Shown in pieces: positions 35,842-45,072 of a stretch of DNA of 64,000 nucleotides. A model generated the notes under the pieces. The model saw nothing but the letters and a program-made list of their open reading frames with translations, did no database searches and was not told the DNA's origin. Each line of letters begins with the position of its first letter. Position 1 is the first letter of the stretch. Source of the stretch: GWE2-40-63 sp050179685 (lineage in GTDB: Bacteria; Bacteroidota; Bacteroidia; Bacteroidales; SZUA-534); the NCBI GenBank assembly GCA_050179685.1, contig JBFXEW010000008.1:77287-141286 (forward strand), given 5' to 3'. The translations under genes were made by a program, and so were the position numbers.

Positions 35842-37152
35842 ATGAACAAAAAGATTCTTCAACTGGCCATACCAAATATTATCAGCAATATTACCATTCC
35901 TTTGGTAGGATTGGCCGATATGGCTGTAACCGGCCGCCTGGAATCTGATGTGTATATTGGTGCCATTGCCCTGGGATCCATGATTTTCAATTTAATTTAT
36001 TGGACTTTTGGCTTTTTACGCATGGGTGCCAGCGGAATTACCGCTCAGGCCTATGGCGCCAAAAATAAACCCGAAATAGCAGCTACTTTAGTTCGTGGCT
36101 TATTGGTGGGAGGCATTGGAGCTTTTTTAATTTTATTATTACAGATTCCCATTGCAAAAACAACTTTTTACTTTATCGACGGCAGTCAGGAAGTAGAAAA
36201 TTTTGCCCGAAGTTATTTTTACATACGAATATGGGCTGCACCGGCAACCATTAGCCTTTATGCTTTTACCGGCTGGTTTATCGGGATGCAAAACACCAAA
36301 ATACCCATGCTGATTGCCATTGTAGTAAACCTGTTAAATGTTGGATTGAATGTATTGTTTGTCTTCACTTTTCAAATGAAATCGGACGGTGTGGCATTGG
36401 GAACAGTTATTTCGCAATACGTTGGTTTAGCTATGGCATTGTTGTTCATTCGTTTTAAATACCGCGAATACTTCAGCTATATTAAAATTAAAACTTTAAT
36501 CGATTCCACCGCACTTAAGAATTTCTTTAAAGTAAACCGCGATATTTTTATCCGTACCATGAGTTTACTGGCAGTATTTACTTTTTTCACTTCAAAATCG
36601 GCCTCAGCAAACGACCAGATTTTAGCCGCTAATTCTTTGCTTCTGCAATTTTTATTTATTTTCTCGTTTTTAACCGATGGTTTTGCTTATGCTGCCGAGG
36701 CCTTATCGGGAAAATATTTTGGAGCCAGGCAGTTCGACAAACTCAGACAAAGTATTACCATTAATTTTAAATGGGGCGCGGTAATCACACTTATTTTCAC
36801 TTTAATCTACTGGTTTGGAAGCGATTCGATTTTACGTTTGCTAACCAATCATACCGAAGTGCTGAACGAAGCTTCAAAATACACCTTTTGGATAACTTTA
36901 ATTCCCATTGTTTCGGTAGCCTCTTTCCTTTGGGATGGCGTTTTTATCGGAATTACTGCCACAGGCAAAATGCGCAACAGCATGCTGATTGCTGTTTTCC
37001 TGGTATTCTTTCCCACCTGGTATTTACTGGCTCCTATTTATGAAAACCATGCTTTATGGTTGGCTTTTATCTTATTTCTTTTAACGCGTGGCTTGACACA
37101 GACTATTATGTTCAAAAACATAAATTCAAAATGGCTTTCTGATTACCAGTAA
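35842..37152 (+). CDS. MATE family efflux transporter
   Basis: A 436-residue inner-membrane protein with twelve predicted helices. The N-terminus ILQLAIPNIISNITIPLVGL, then ADMAVTGRL and GASGITAQAYGA, are marks of the DinF-like branch of MATE Na+ or H+ drug antiporters. Substrates are commonly cationic drugs or metabolites. It starts 34 bases after the PepSY-type gene, so they may share a transcript. The downstream gap contains a hairpin that may end transcription. Confidence 0.92.
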   Translation: MNKKILQLAIPNIISNITIPLVGLADMAVTGRLESDVYIGAIALGSMIFNLIYWTFGFLRMGASGITAQAYGAKNKPEIAATLVRGLLVGGIGAFLILLLQIPIAKTTFYFIDGSQEVENFARSYFYIRIWAAPATISLYAFTGWFIGMQNTKIPMLIAIVVNLLNVGLNVLFVFTFQMKSDGVALGTVISQYVGLAMALLFIRFKYREYFSYIKIKTLIDSTALKNFFKVNRDIFIRTMSLLAVFTFFTSKSASANDQILAANSLLLQFLFIFSFLTDGFAYAAEALSGKYFGARQFDKLRQSITINFKWGAVITLIFTLIYWFGSDSILRLLTNHTEVLNEASKYTFWITLIPIVSVASFLWDGVFIGITATGKMRNSMLIAVFLVFFPTWYLLAPIYENHALWLAFILFLLTRGLTQTIMFKNINSKWLSDYQ

Positions 37153-37218
37153 AATATACATTACTTTTTATGCCCTGAAACTAAACTGCCAAATATTTTT
37201 AAAATTAATCGGGCAATT

Positions 37219-37251
37219 TTTGAATTATTCATGAAATATGTGTTATATTTG
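37219..37251 (+). promoter_or_regulatory. Predicted promoter in the MATE-DUF6962 gap
   Basis: TTTG at 37219-37222 and TATATTTG at 37244-37251 are 21 bases apart, a near-complete Bacteroidota promoter. The next start codon is 177 bases away, and a strong hairpin lies in between, so it could drive a short RNA or a long leader. Confidence 0.5.
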
Positions 37252-37314
37252 AGGACACTCTTCACTTCATTTTGTTACTTTTTCATGGGTTAATTAATCA
37301 AGTGCGAAATTATT

Positions 37315-37334
37315 GGGCTGCCTCCCGGCAGCCC
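37315..37334 (+). terminator. GC-rich hairpin without a T-run
   Basis: GGGCTGCC and GGCAGCCC pair perfectly around TCCC. No T-tract follows, so it may be a terminator for the MATE transcript, the end of a short RNA, or a leader structure of the next gene. Confidence 0.4.
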
Positions 37335-37427
37335 ACACTTGTATTCTACAAAATCCTCTAAACAATTTGCTATTTTATGTTTTACTTTATAGTAAACTAT
37401 AATATATTAGCTTAAAAAATAATTCGT

Positions 37428-38183
37428 ATGGTATTTGAACACACAAGTATTTTTATTGGCAACCTGCGTATTGACGAACCGGTAACCGTTTTAACCGACC
37501 TGATTGTATCAGCGGTTTGTTTTTATGCTTACTTCAAACTCTACAAGCTTTCCTTAAAAAATAAAGTACATGTGTATTTAAAATATTATTTTCTTTCGAT
37601 GGGAATTGCCACTTTTATTGGAGGCGTCATAGGACATGGTTTTTTGTACGCATTTAAAGCCCAATGGGAGCTTTCAACCGGATGGATTGAATTTATAACC
37701 CATGTAATTCCCGAGAATAAAATGAATGCAGCAGCCAATCCCTGGAAATTGCCGGGATGGCTAACCAGTATGTTTGCAGTAATGCTCGTGGAACGGGCTT
37801 CGATTGAATATGCCCGAAAATTTATTAAACCGGCGGTTGGAAAGTTTTTTGCCTGGTTCAACGTTTTTGAACTGCTCTTTTTTGTGGCCATAACTTTTTC
37901 GACCCTGAATTTTTTCTTTGTCGAGGTGCATACTTTTTATGGATTCATGGTGATTGTTTTAAGCTTTAATGCGGTAATTTTCATAAAGACCCGAAGTCAG
38001 GGAAGTGCCAATTTTTTAATTGCCGTTGGCTTTGCTGCCATTGCTGCTTTGTTTTTTATGAACCAATGGGGCTTGCATAAATGGTTCAATCATTTCGATA
38101 TGAGCCATAGTTTTATGGCCATCAGCGCCTGGTTCTTTTATCGTGGAGCACGCATCATGGTAAAAAATCCGGTTAAAGCATGA
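37428..38183 (+). CDS. DUF6962-type membrane protein
   Basis: A 251-residue polytopic membrane protein with about seven helices. I take it for a member of the DUF6962 group on general resemblance. Conserved-looking polar residues within helices include the histidines of GHGFLY and the C-terminal stretch LHKWFNHFDMSHSFMAIS, an arrangement (His/Asp/His in a seven-helix protein) that recalls the CREST superfamily of membrane hydrolases such as alkaline ceramidase; this is weak. Overlaps the cyclophilin gene by four bases (ATGA), so the two are translationally coupled. Confidence 0.65.
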   Translation: MVFEHTSIFIGNLRIDEPVTVLTDLIVSAVCFYAYFKLYKLSLKNKVHVYLKYYFLSMGIATFIGGVIGHGFLYAFKAQWELSTGWIEFITHVIPENKMNAAANPWKLPGWLTSMFAVMLVERASIEYARKFIKPAVGKFFAWFNVFELLFFVAITFSTLNFFFVEVHTFYGFMVIVLSFNAVIFIKTRSQGSANFLIAVGFAAIAALFFMNQWGLHKWFNHFDMSHSFMAISAWFFYRGARIMVKNPVKA

Positions 38184-38761
38184 GCAGCAGACCGTTCATC
38201 TTATTGATCTTAATACTTTTCAGTCTGGCAGCTTGCCAAACCAAAGAATCGACTATACAATGTACCATCGAAACAGAACTCGGACCCATTGTGCTTGAGT
38301 TCTTTCCCGAAAAAGCACCCATTACTGTAGAAAATTTTCTAAAATATGTTGACGGGCACGCTTACGATGGCAGCAATTTTTTCAGGGTTTGCACACCCGA
38401 AAACGAAAAACATCGCAGCATTAAAATAGAAGTAATACAAGGTGGCGATTTACCTGAAAACCTTAGACTCGAACCCATCCCTTTGGAATCGACCCGCAAA
38501 ACCGGAATTAAACACACCAACGGAACCATATCGATGGCCCGCGACACGCCCAATTCAGCCCAATGCGATTTTTTTATCTGCATTGGCAAACAACCTGAAT
38601 TGGATTTTGGCGGAAAACGCAATCCCGACGGTCAGGGCTTTGCTGCTTTTGGGCGGGTTATTAAGGGTATGGAAGTAGTAAATGCAATACAAAAAGGGCA
38701 GGAAAAAGATCAAATACTACTTACGCCAATTACAATAAACACAATCCGAAGAAGTAAATAA
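38180..38761 (+). CDS. Cyclophilin-type peptidyl-prolyl isomerase, lipoprotein
   Basis: A 193-residue lipoprotein: signal with the lipobox LAAC at residue 18-21, then a cyclophilin domain. Typical stretches are VLEFFPEKAPITVENFLKYV, YDGSNFFRV, GTISMARDTPNSAQCDFFIC and FAAFGRVIKGMEVVNAI. The usual FHRV is replaced by FFRV, and an insertion (about 66-85, ENEKHRSIKIEVIQGGD) follows. It should assist folding of proline-containing proteins in the periplasm. The gene is coupled to the preceding membrane protein gene by a four-base overlap. Confidence 0.9.
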   Translation: MSSRPFILLILILFSLAACQTKESTIQCTIETELGPIVLEFFPEKAPITVENFLKYVDGHAYDGSNFFRVCTPENEKHRSIKIEVIQGGDLPENLRLEPIPLESTRKTGIKHTNGTISMARDTPNSAQCDFFICIGKQPELDFGGKRNPDGQGFAAFGRVIKGMEVVNAIQKGQEKDQILLTPITINTIRRSK

Positions 38762-38855
38762 ACACATCTTTCCATTCTTTCCTTTTGGTTCAATCATTAT
38801 TCTGCAATTTTTTTCTGAAATAGAACTATTATTTAAATCCATTCCAAATAAATTT

Positions 38856-38863
38856 TATATTTG
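38856..38863 (+). promoter_or_regulatory. Predicted -7 box of trhO
   Basis: TATATTTG is an exact match to TAnnTTTG, 30 bases upstream of the ATG at 38894, and it supports that start, since a start at 38861 would lie within the box. Confidence 0.5.
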
Positions 38864-38893
38864 CATCCTTTTAAGACTTTTAGGTATTTTATT

Positions 38894-39952
38894 ATGATTT
38901 TATACAATAAAAAGAGTAAGGAGCAATTAATTAAAGAATTAGAAGAAGAACCCTTTAAGCGGATTACTTTTTCTTTTTATCGCTACGTTTATTTGGATCA
39001 TCCGCAGGAGTTTCGCGATCAGTTGTTTACGGAATGGTCGGCTTTACAATGCAAAGGACGTATTTATGTGGCTCACGAAGGCATCAATGCACAAATGAGC
39101 GTGCCGGAACAGCATCTTGAGGCTTTTTTGAATGGTTTGCAAAATCATACAGAACTGACTAATATGCCCATAAAATATGCGGTTGAAGACGATGGAAAAT
39201 CATTTTTTAAACTTACCATAAAAGTGCGTCCTAAAATCGTAGCCGATGGATTAAACGACCATGCCTACGATGTTACCAATGTGGGCCGGCATTTAGAACC
39301 TGAAGAATTTCATGAACACGTAGCCGGCGGAAAAGCAATTGTTATTGATATGCGAAACCACTATGAAAGCGAAATTGGACGCTTTGAAAATGCATATTGC
39401 CCCGACGCTGATACCTTTCGCCAGGCAATTGATTTGGTGGTAAAGGAATTTAATCACAAAAAAGACGAGAAAATTCTCTTGTATTGCACCGGCGGTATTC
39501 GTTGTGAAAAAGCCAGCGCTTACCTGAAGCATCATGGCTTTAACGATGTAAATCAGCTGCACGGAGGAATTATTGCTTATGCACACGATATAAAGCAAAA
39601 AGGACTGCAATCGAAGTTTGTGGGTAAAAATTTTGTATTCGACCAACGCCTGGGCGAAACCATCGATGGTCAGGTAATTGCACATTGCCATCAATGTGGT
39701 GCTTTGTGCGATACGCATACCAATTGTGCCAACGACGATTGTCACCTGCTTTTTATTCAGTGCCCCGACTGTAAAGCGGAATACAATGGATGCTGCTCGA
39801 ACGATTGTAAAGAAATAATTGCCTTGCCTATTGAAGAACAACGCAAATTACGGGTGTTACGTCACGAAAAATACGCGGCCAGTAAAATATTCAAAAGCCG
39901 GCTTCGTCCGCATTTAATGAAAGCCCTTAACGAACAAAGCCAACCGGTATAA
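38894..39952 (+). CDS. trhO: tRNA uridine 5-hydroxylase, rhodanese family
   Basis: A 352-residue protein of the YceA/TrhO family, which makes 5-hydroxyuridine at position 34 of tRNA. Residues about 1-110 are the N-terminal domain (RIYVAHEGINAQMSVP), followed by the rhodanese domain with the catalytic Cys198 in YCTGGIRCEKAS, then a cysteine-rich C-terminal part (CHQCGALC, CPDCKAEY, CCSNDCKE) that probably binds zinc. The ATG at 38894 is preferred to one at 38861 on promoter position and homology. Its stop codon overlaps the start of the next tRNA-modification gene (TAATG). Confidence 0.92.
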   Translation: MILYNKKSKEQLIKELEEEPFKRITFSFYRYVYLDHPQEFRDQLFTEWSALQCKGRIYVAHEGINAQMSVPEQHLEAFLNGLQNHTELTNMPIKYAVEDDGKSFFKLTIKVRPKIVADGLNDHAYDVTNVGRHLEPEEFHEHVAGGKAIVIDMRNHYESEIGRFENAYCPDADTFRQAIDLVVKEFNHKKDEKILLYCTGGIRCEKASAYLKHHGFNDVNQLHGGIIAYAHDIKQKGLQSKFVGKNFVFDQRLGETIDGQVIAHCHQCGALCDTHTNCANDDCHLLFIQCPDCKAEYNGCCSNDCKEIIALPIEEQRKLRVLRHEKYAASKIFKSRLRPHLMKALNEQSQPV

Positions 39953-40968
39953 TGAATTTCTGGCAAACAGCAAACAAACCATTTTTTATTCTGGCTCCCA
40001 TGGAAGACGTAACAGATACGGTCTTTCGCGAGGTGCTTATGTCGGTTTCGGAACCAAAGGCATTGAACGTGGTGTTTACCGAGTTCACTTCTATCGATGG
40101 TTTACTCGATAAACGGGGACACGATAAAGTAGCCCAACGCTTACAGGTAAGTGCATCGGAACGCAGCTTACTGAAAGACAGAAACACAAAATTAGTGGCA
40201 CAAATATGGGGCAATGAACCGGAAAAATTTCATCAGGTGGCGCAATACCTCAGTGCTTTGAATGTTTTCGACGGCATCGACATTAATATGGGTTGTCCCG
40301 TGAAAAAAGTAGTAAAAAAAGCCACTTGTTCCGCATTAATAAAATTCCCCGAACTGGCCAAAGAAATAGTTTTAGCTACACAGGAAGGAAGCAACCTTCC
40401 GGTTTCGGTGAAAACGCGCATTGGCTTTAATCAGATTGAAACGGAAAAGTGGATTTCTGAGTTGTTAAGCTGTATGCCTGCAGCCATTACCATCCACGGG
40501 CGAACTCAAAAACAAATGTCGGAAGGTCTGGCCGACTGGAACGAGATTGGCAAAACTATTCCATTAAGAAACCAGCTTTCGCCCCTTACCCAAATTATAG
40601 GAAATGGTGATATTGACAGCTACGAGCAAGCCTTGCAACATATAAATAACCACCAACTCGATGGTGTAATGGTTGGACGCGGAGTTTTTAAAAACCCCTG
40701 GATGTTTAATCAACAGGCTCAGGTTATTGATGTAAACCAACGACTGCAACTACTAAAAAAACACATTGAACTTTATGCCTCAACCTGGGGAAGCGAAAAG
40801 AATTACCACATACTGAAACGTTTTTTTAAGATTTACCTCCAGGAATTCCCGGGCGCCGGACGCTTGCGTGGCTATTTAATGGAATCGCAGAATTATTCGG
40901 AAGCTTTGGAATTAATTGCGCAACAACAGGAAAATCTGATGGCTTTGAACCAATACTACCAGCGATGA
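39952..40968 (+). CDS. dus: tRNA-dihydrouridine synthase
   Basis: A 338-residue flavoprotein that reduces uridines in the D-loop of tRNA. FMN-binding and catalytic features: LAPMEDVTD at the start, AQIWGNEP, DINMGCPVKKV with the catalytic Cys115, VSVKTRIGF, ITIHGRT, IIGNGDI and VMVGRGVFKNPWMF. The subfamily (DusB or DusC like) is not settled. It is translationally coupled to trhO, another tRNA-modifying enzyme, by a one-base stop/start overlap, and its 3' end overlaps the convergent gene by 13 bases. Confidence 0.94.
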   Translation: MNFWQTANKPFFILAPMEDVTDTVFREVLMSVSEPKALNVVFTEFTSIDGLLDKRGHDKVAQRLQVSASERSLLKDRNTKLVAQIWGNEPEKFHQVAQYLSALNVFDGIDINMGCPVKKVVKKATCSALIKFPELAKEIVLATQEGSNLPVSVKTRIGFNQIETEKWISELLSCMPAAITIHGRTQKQMSEGLADWNEIGKTIPLRNQLSPLTQIIGNGDIDSYEQALQHINNHQLDGVMVGRGVFKNPWMFNQQAQVIDVNQRLQLLKKHIELYASTWGSEKNYHILKRFFKIYLQEFPGAGRLRGYLMESQNYSEALELIAQQQENLMALNQYYQR

Positions 40969-41741
40969 CTCAGCTGAAAAGCCACACCTCCCAGCACATA
41001 TAATTTATCGGCGTAAGGATTGTAAATGGTTTTGGCAAAAACCGGAATACTGACTTCTTTAAAACTAAACTTGCGTTTTATAGTAAGCTCAGCATGAACC
41101 ATTGCCGCTTTATGGGCATAAATACCTTTGTGCGTTGTAAAACCCATGGTTGCACCTGCGCTCCAATGTTCCCATTTCTTTACATAAACAGCTTCAAGAT
41201 AAGTTGAAAAGTAAGGATCGCCACTTTCTGCTTCCACATCCATGCCATACATCATAACACTGGCTGTTAATTTTACAGGCAGTTTAGATGAACCCTGATA
41301 CACCGCATCGAAACTATATAAGTGGAAAGTTTCCGGCCCCGAAAAGGTAGAAAAATCGGCCACGCCGGGTTTAGCCGGGGGGCAATAATAATCGTACAAT
41401 CCCAGGGTAAAATCGCCCACCGAATAGGTCAGGTAAAGATCCAATTCGCGGTACAAACCGTCAAAAGTTATGGCAGCCCAGCTTCCCAAAGTAAAATTAT
41501 TCCGACTTAGTTCCACCATAGGCTCAAAAGCCGGCGCATTTCCACTTTTGCCTCCACGCCAAACATGCGTGCTCACCAATTCGCCATAAGCAAACAGGCT
41601 GATTGAAGGTTTTGTACTGGAAACAGCCTCCGATTCGGAAGCCGATAAGGAAAAACCCGCCAAAATAACTAAAACTACCCCTGTAACTACCTTTTTTAGC
41701 ACCTCAATAAAATTTGCTGCAAAAGTATAGTTCCTTAGCAA
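40956..41741 (-). CDS. Putative outer-membrane barrel protein
   Basis: A 261-residue exported protein with a rather long signal region (cleavage near SLSAS, residues about 30-34; a later start is possible). The mature part is strand-rich with many aromatic residues (GELVSTHVWRGGKSGNAPAF, LDLYLTYSVGDFTLGLYDYY) and looks like a small barrel resembling the TorF family of putative porins. It ends in FQLSHRW. Substrate unknown. The gene is convergent with dus and overlaps it slightly. Confidence 0.7.
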   Translation of the reverse strand: MLRNYTFAANFIEVLKKVVTGVVLVILAGFSLSASESEAVSSTKPSISLFAYGELVSTHVWRGGKSGNAPAFEPMVELSRNNFTLGSWAAITFDGLYRELDLYLTYSVGDFTLGLYDYYCPPAKPGVADFSTFSGPETFHLYSFDAVYQGSSKLPVKLTASVMMYGMDVEAESGDPYFSTYLEAVYVKKWEHWSAGATMGFTTHKGIYAHKAAMVHAELTIKRKFSFKEVSIPVFAKTIYNPYADKLYVLGGVAFQLSHRW

Positions 41742-41811
41742 AGGAACACAAAAGCGGGAGCTGATTTAACTCAGTTAAACGTATGTTATAGAGCTAACTT
41801 TTAAGGGTAAG

Positions 41812-41836
41812 AAAAAACCCGGACTCTCGCCCGGGC
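41812..41836 (-). terminator. Intrinsic terminator of the LVIVD gene
   Basis: On the minus strand CCCGG and CCGGG pair around an eight-base loop and TTTTTTC follows, 27 bases after the stop codon. Confidence 0.85.
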
Positions 41837-41862
41837 AATCGATTTATTGAACAAAACTTGAA

Positions 41863-43140
41863 CTAGTAATTGCCATAAATAGCAATATGGCTCAATTCAC
41901 GAATATTATTCAAATCGGAATAATCGTATTGAAACAATCCATCGGTGCCAATCATTATTAACACATCTCCCATGGGAATTACATCGAAAGCTTGATTATC
42001 GGGGTATTGTACCAATTTATTTTCATCAATAGTCAGGGGATTCGATGCATTATAAATTTTTAGTCCGGCAGCGCCATCACAAACAAAAAGCACGGTATCG
42101 TCGACGCCTAAACCATAAGGTTCTTCCATTGAATAAGTAGCCAGCAGTTTGGGTTCTTCAATTACTGAAATATCAATCACATTAAGCTGACTTTCGATGG
42201 CTCCACACAAATTTCCACCCCGTAAAGTAACGTAAGCATAATTACCACTTACCACAACCGGGTCGCAGGCGGTGGCATGACGGAATTGTGAAATAAAAGC
42301 CGGAGTTGAAGGATCCTGAATGCTGTAAACATACATACCCGCCTGACTTCCTATAAAAAGTTTATCCTGATAGGGGAAAAGTGTCTCAATATCCCAGCCA
42401 ATGGCCACATTCTTTTCAAAAACCGGATCCTGACTTTGTGTAGTATTAAATACTTTCAACGAGGCATTATCGACCACATAAAGGTAGTTTCCGCTTGCTA
42501 CAAAACGGGCCATGGAACCACCGGTACCGGTAGTTTCGGCTCCTGTTCCTCCTGCGGCCAAATCGCTGGTAAATAACACTTCGGAACGCCAGCCAAACTT
42601 CTCATAGAAAAATCCGGCATCTTCAACATTCATTTTCCGCTCCGAAACTTCATAGCCTACAATTACACCTTTGGTTTGATCAACCGATTCAACAATTCCT
42701 ACTTCATAATCAGGAATAATGTATGGAAACACATTGGTATCGCGGTCCACCTCCACAATATTTTCCAAATCGCTTATATCGATGGTTAGCAAATCAACAT
42801 AGCTGTCGGCATACAATAACTGCCCTTTTATTGCCAAATCAATATTTCCCGGTATCTCAATAAATTTAAGATTTAGAGGATTTGCCGGGTCGGAATTGTC
42901 GATGATATGAATTCCCTTTTGAAATTCATTGACATAAATAAAATCATCTTTAAAATAAATCTTTCCCGATTGAACAATTTCTTGCGCACTGGTCGATTTA
43001 AATGAAGCGCGTAAATCGTCGTAACTCATGTAAACCGGAGTGTTAACCTGGTACGTGCGGGTAATGGTATCCTGACACGATGCCAAAACCAATAAAATAA
43101 TTAGTCCTTTAATAAAGAACAAAGCGCGGAGTGTTTTCAT
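41863..43140 (-). CDS. LVIVD-repeat lipoprotein
   Basis: A 425-residue lipoprotein (lipobox LASC at residues 19-22). The mature part is made of about seven beta-propeller-like blades with the LVIVD pattern (GIHIIDNSDPANPLNLKFIE, YVYSIQDPSTPAFISQF, LNVIDISVIEEPKLLATYSM). Proteins of this family are cell-surface and of unknown function; binding of other proteins or carbohydrates is likely. It stands alone on the minus strand between convergent and divergent neighbours. Confidence 0.85.
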   Translation of the reverse strand: MKTLRALFFIKGLIILLVLASCQDTITRTYQVNTPVYMSYDDLRASFKSTSAQEIVQSGKIYFKDDFIYVNEFQKGIHIIDNSDPANPLNLKFIEIPGNIDLAIKGQLLYADSYVDLLTIDISDLENIVEVDRDTNVFPYIIPDYEVGIVESVDQTKGVIVGYEVSERKMNVEDAGFFYEKFGWRSEVLFTSDLAAGGTGAETTGTGGSMARFVASGNYLYVVDNASLKVFNTTQSQDPVFEKNVAIGWDIETLFPYQDKLFIGSQAGMYVYSIQDPSTPAFISQFRHATACDPVVVSGNYAYVTLRGGNLCGAIESQLNVIDISVIEEPKLLATYSMEEPYGLGVDDTVLFVCDGAAGLKIYNASNPLTIDENKLVQYPDNQAFDVIPMGDVLIMIGTDGLFQYDYSDLNNIRELSHIAIYGNY

Positions 43141-43342
43141 AAGTGTATAGCATTTAGTTAACTAATTAGTACTTTACCGGCTCGGCAAGGGGCAGATGCA
43201 AGGAAATTAAAAAGGGTTGCGTTGAACGTGATTTTTTTTATTCGCCTAGCAACCCAATGCTTAAAAAGTGAATCTAATGCACCGGAAACATGAATGAAAA
43301 ATTCCGCCAGAACCAATTTTATTATACCGTAAGCTTAATGTT

Positions 43343-44047
43343 ATGAGATACTTTTTACTTACTCAATGGATGTTTATGCTAAGCCTGATAAGCCTCGCAC
43401 AAAGCCAACCCGACACCTTGTACCTGAAAGGAGGAAGTATTTTGGTGGGAACCATCAGCGGGAACAACGATTCCCTGGTTACCATTCGCTTAAACGAAGA
43501 AAGCCATATGGTAATCGCTAAAGAACAGCTAATAGGAACCCGCAATAACCAAGCAACAAAACCAGAACTACATTACCAGGGATACCTTACTGCCGGCTAT
43601 TTAATTGGCTCTTCAAAAAACCAGCAGGAAGCCCCATTGAGTTTACTCACCGAACACAATCTGGGAATTGGTCCGTTTTTTTCGATGGGATTAAGCACCG
43701 GACTTGAGCTGATTAATGAATCGACCATTCCCATCGGTGGAAACCTGAAGGCCTTTGTTCCTTTAGCTTCGGGCGACGAACTATTTGTTGGTGTTTTGGG
43801 CGGGTATTCGCTTTCGCTGGAAAAACCCTATGATCCTTACAACCAGATTATCGACAACAGGGGCGGAAGCTTTTTTAACGCCGAAGTAGGCTATATTTTC
43901 GCTTCAACACGTAAAGCCCCGCTTTTAATTGCCTTTGGGTATCGTTACGCCGAGATGCATTACAAACTTACCGACTGGTGGTACGACGAGATTTCAGAAG
44001 ACATGTATTTTAACCGCTTTTCGGTTCGCTTTGGCATCCGCTTTTAA
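43343..44047 (+). CDS. Small exported beta-barrel-type protein
   Basis: A 234-residue exported protein. Residues 1-21 are a signal peptide. Residues about 25-70 form a small beta domain (LYLKGGSILVGTISGNNDSL), seen before barrels in many Bacteroidota proteins. The rest alternates hydrophobic and polar residues and ends FNRFSVRFGIRF, a classic outer-membrane barrel end. No function is proposed. Confidence 0.65.
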   Translation: MRYFLLTQWMFMLSLISLAQSQPDTLYLKGGSILVGTISGNNDSLVTIRLNEESHMVIAKEQLIGTRNNQATKPELHYQGYLTAGYLIGSSKNQQEAPLSLLTEHNLGIGPFFSMGLSTGLELINESTIPIGGNLKAFVPLASGDELFVGVLGGYSLSLEKPYDPYNQIIDNRGGSFFNAEVGYIFASTRKAPLLIAFGYRYAEMHYKLTDWWYDEISEDMYFNRFSVRFGIRF

Positions 44048-44130
44048 GTATTGCTGAATTTTTACGTTTATATGGTGTGTTTTTCTTCCCGATTCAGGCT
44101 ATATTCGATTCTCATTAATTCAGCAGGAAT

Positions 44131-44961
44131 ATGAAGACACTTTTGTTACTTTTTTGTGTGGTTTTTTGTACCGGTTATATCGAAGCGCAAACCCTAAAGG
44201 TTATGAGCTACAACATCCGTTTAGACCTGGCCAGTGATAGTTCCAATGCCTGGCCACATCGGAAAACTCTGGTTTCGGACGTAATTCGCTTTTATGAGCC
44301 GGCTATTTTTGGGGTTCAGGAAGCTCAGCCTCATCAAATGCATTATCTCGACAGCGCTCTGCTCAATTTTGCTTTTGTTGGTCTGGGCCGCGACGGGGAC
44401 CAACAGGGAGAATTCAGCGCCCTGTTTTATAACAAAAACCGCTTCTCGGTTTTACAACAAGCCACGTTCTGGCTTTCGGAAACTCCCGATACGCCGGGAA
44501 AAGGCTGGGATGCTGCTTTCCCCAGAATTTGTACCCACGCCCTCTTCCTGGACAAGGAAACACAGCAAAAATTTTGGGTTTTTAACTTTCACCTGGATCA
44601 TATGGGCGAAAAAGCCCGCCTGGAAAGTATAAAACTGGTAAGGCAACGTATCGATGAACTAAACAGCGCTAAGCTTCCGGTAATTTTAATGGGCGATTTT
44701 AATGCCAGTCCCGAAAGTGAACCCATCCGGCTTATTTCCTTACACTTGGAAAATACCCGGGATCTAAGCGCTTTTACTTACGGAACAAGAGCTACTTTTA
44801 ATGGTTTCAGGATCGACCAAGAGCCCACTCAATGCATCGACTATATTTTTGTGTCGCCCGGAGCTTTTACAGTTGAAAAACATGCCGTACTCAACGACCG
44901 AAAAGAGGGAAGGTATCCTTCGGATCATTTTCCGGTTTTTGTTGAGCTGCGTTTCAACTAA
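44131..44961 (+). CDS. Exported endonuclease/exonuclease/phosphatase-family protein
   Basis: A 276-residue EEP-family hydrolase with a signal peptide (1-19). The fold's motifs are all visible: MSYNIRLDLA, FGVQEAQPHQM (metal-binding Glu), NFHLDHMG (catalytic His), MGDFNASPES, and YPSDHFPVFVEL. The size and the opening KVMSYNIRLD resemble the bacterial group acting on phosphoesters or phosphodiesters of sugars or lipids. It likely works in the periplasm. It lies 83 bases after the small barrel gene and may be cotranscribed with it. Confidence 0.9.
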   Translation: MKTLLLLFCVVFCTGYIEAQTLKVMSYNIRLDLASDSSNAWPHRKTLVSDVIRFYEPAIFGVQEAQPHQMHYLDSALLNFAFVGLGRDGDQQGEFSALFYNKNRFSVLQQATFWLSETPDTPGKGWDAAFPRICTHALFLDKETQQKFWVFNFHLDHMGEKARLESIKLVRQRIDELNSAKLPVILMGDFNASPESEPIRLISLHLENTRDLSAFTYGTRATFNGFRIDQEPTQCIDYIFVSPGAFTVEKHAVLNDRKEGRYPSDHFPVFVELRFN

Positions 44962-45072
44962 AAGACCCAAAGAATAAACTAATTCGTCAACTGTTTTTTA
45001 AGCTAAAAAATTATCCTGAAAAGTTTGTTGATTTTTCTACATTAGCAGGCTGAAACCATAAAAGCAAGATAC

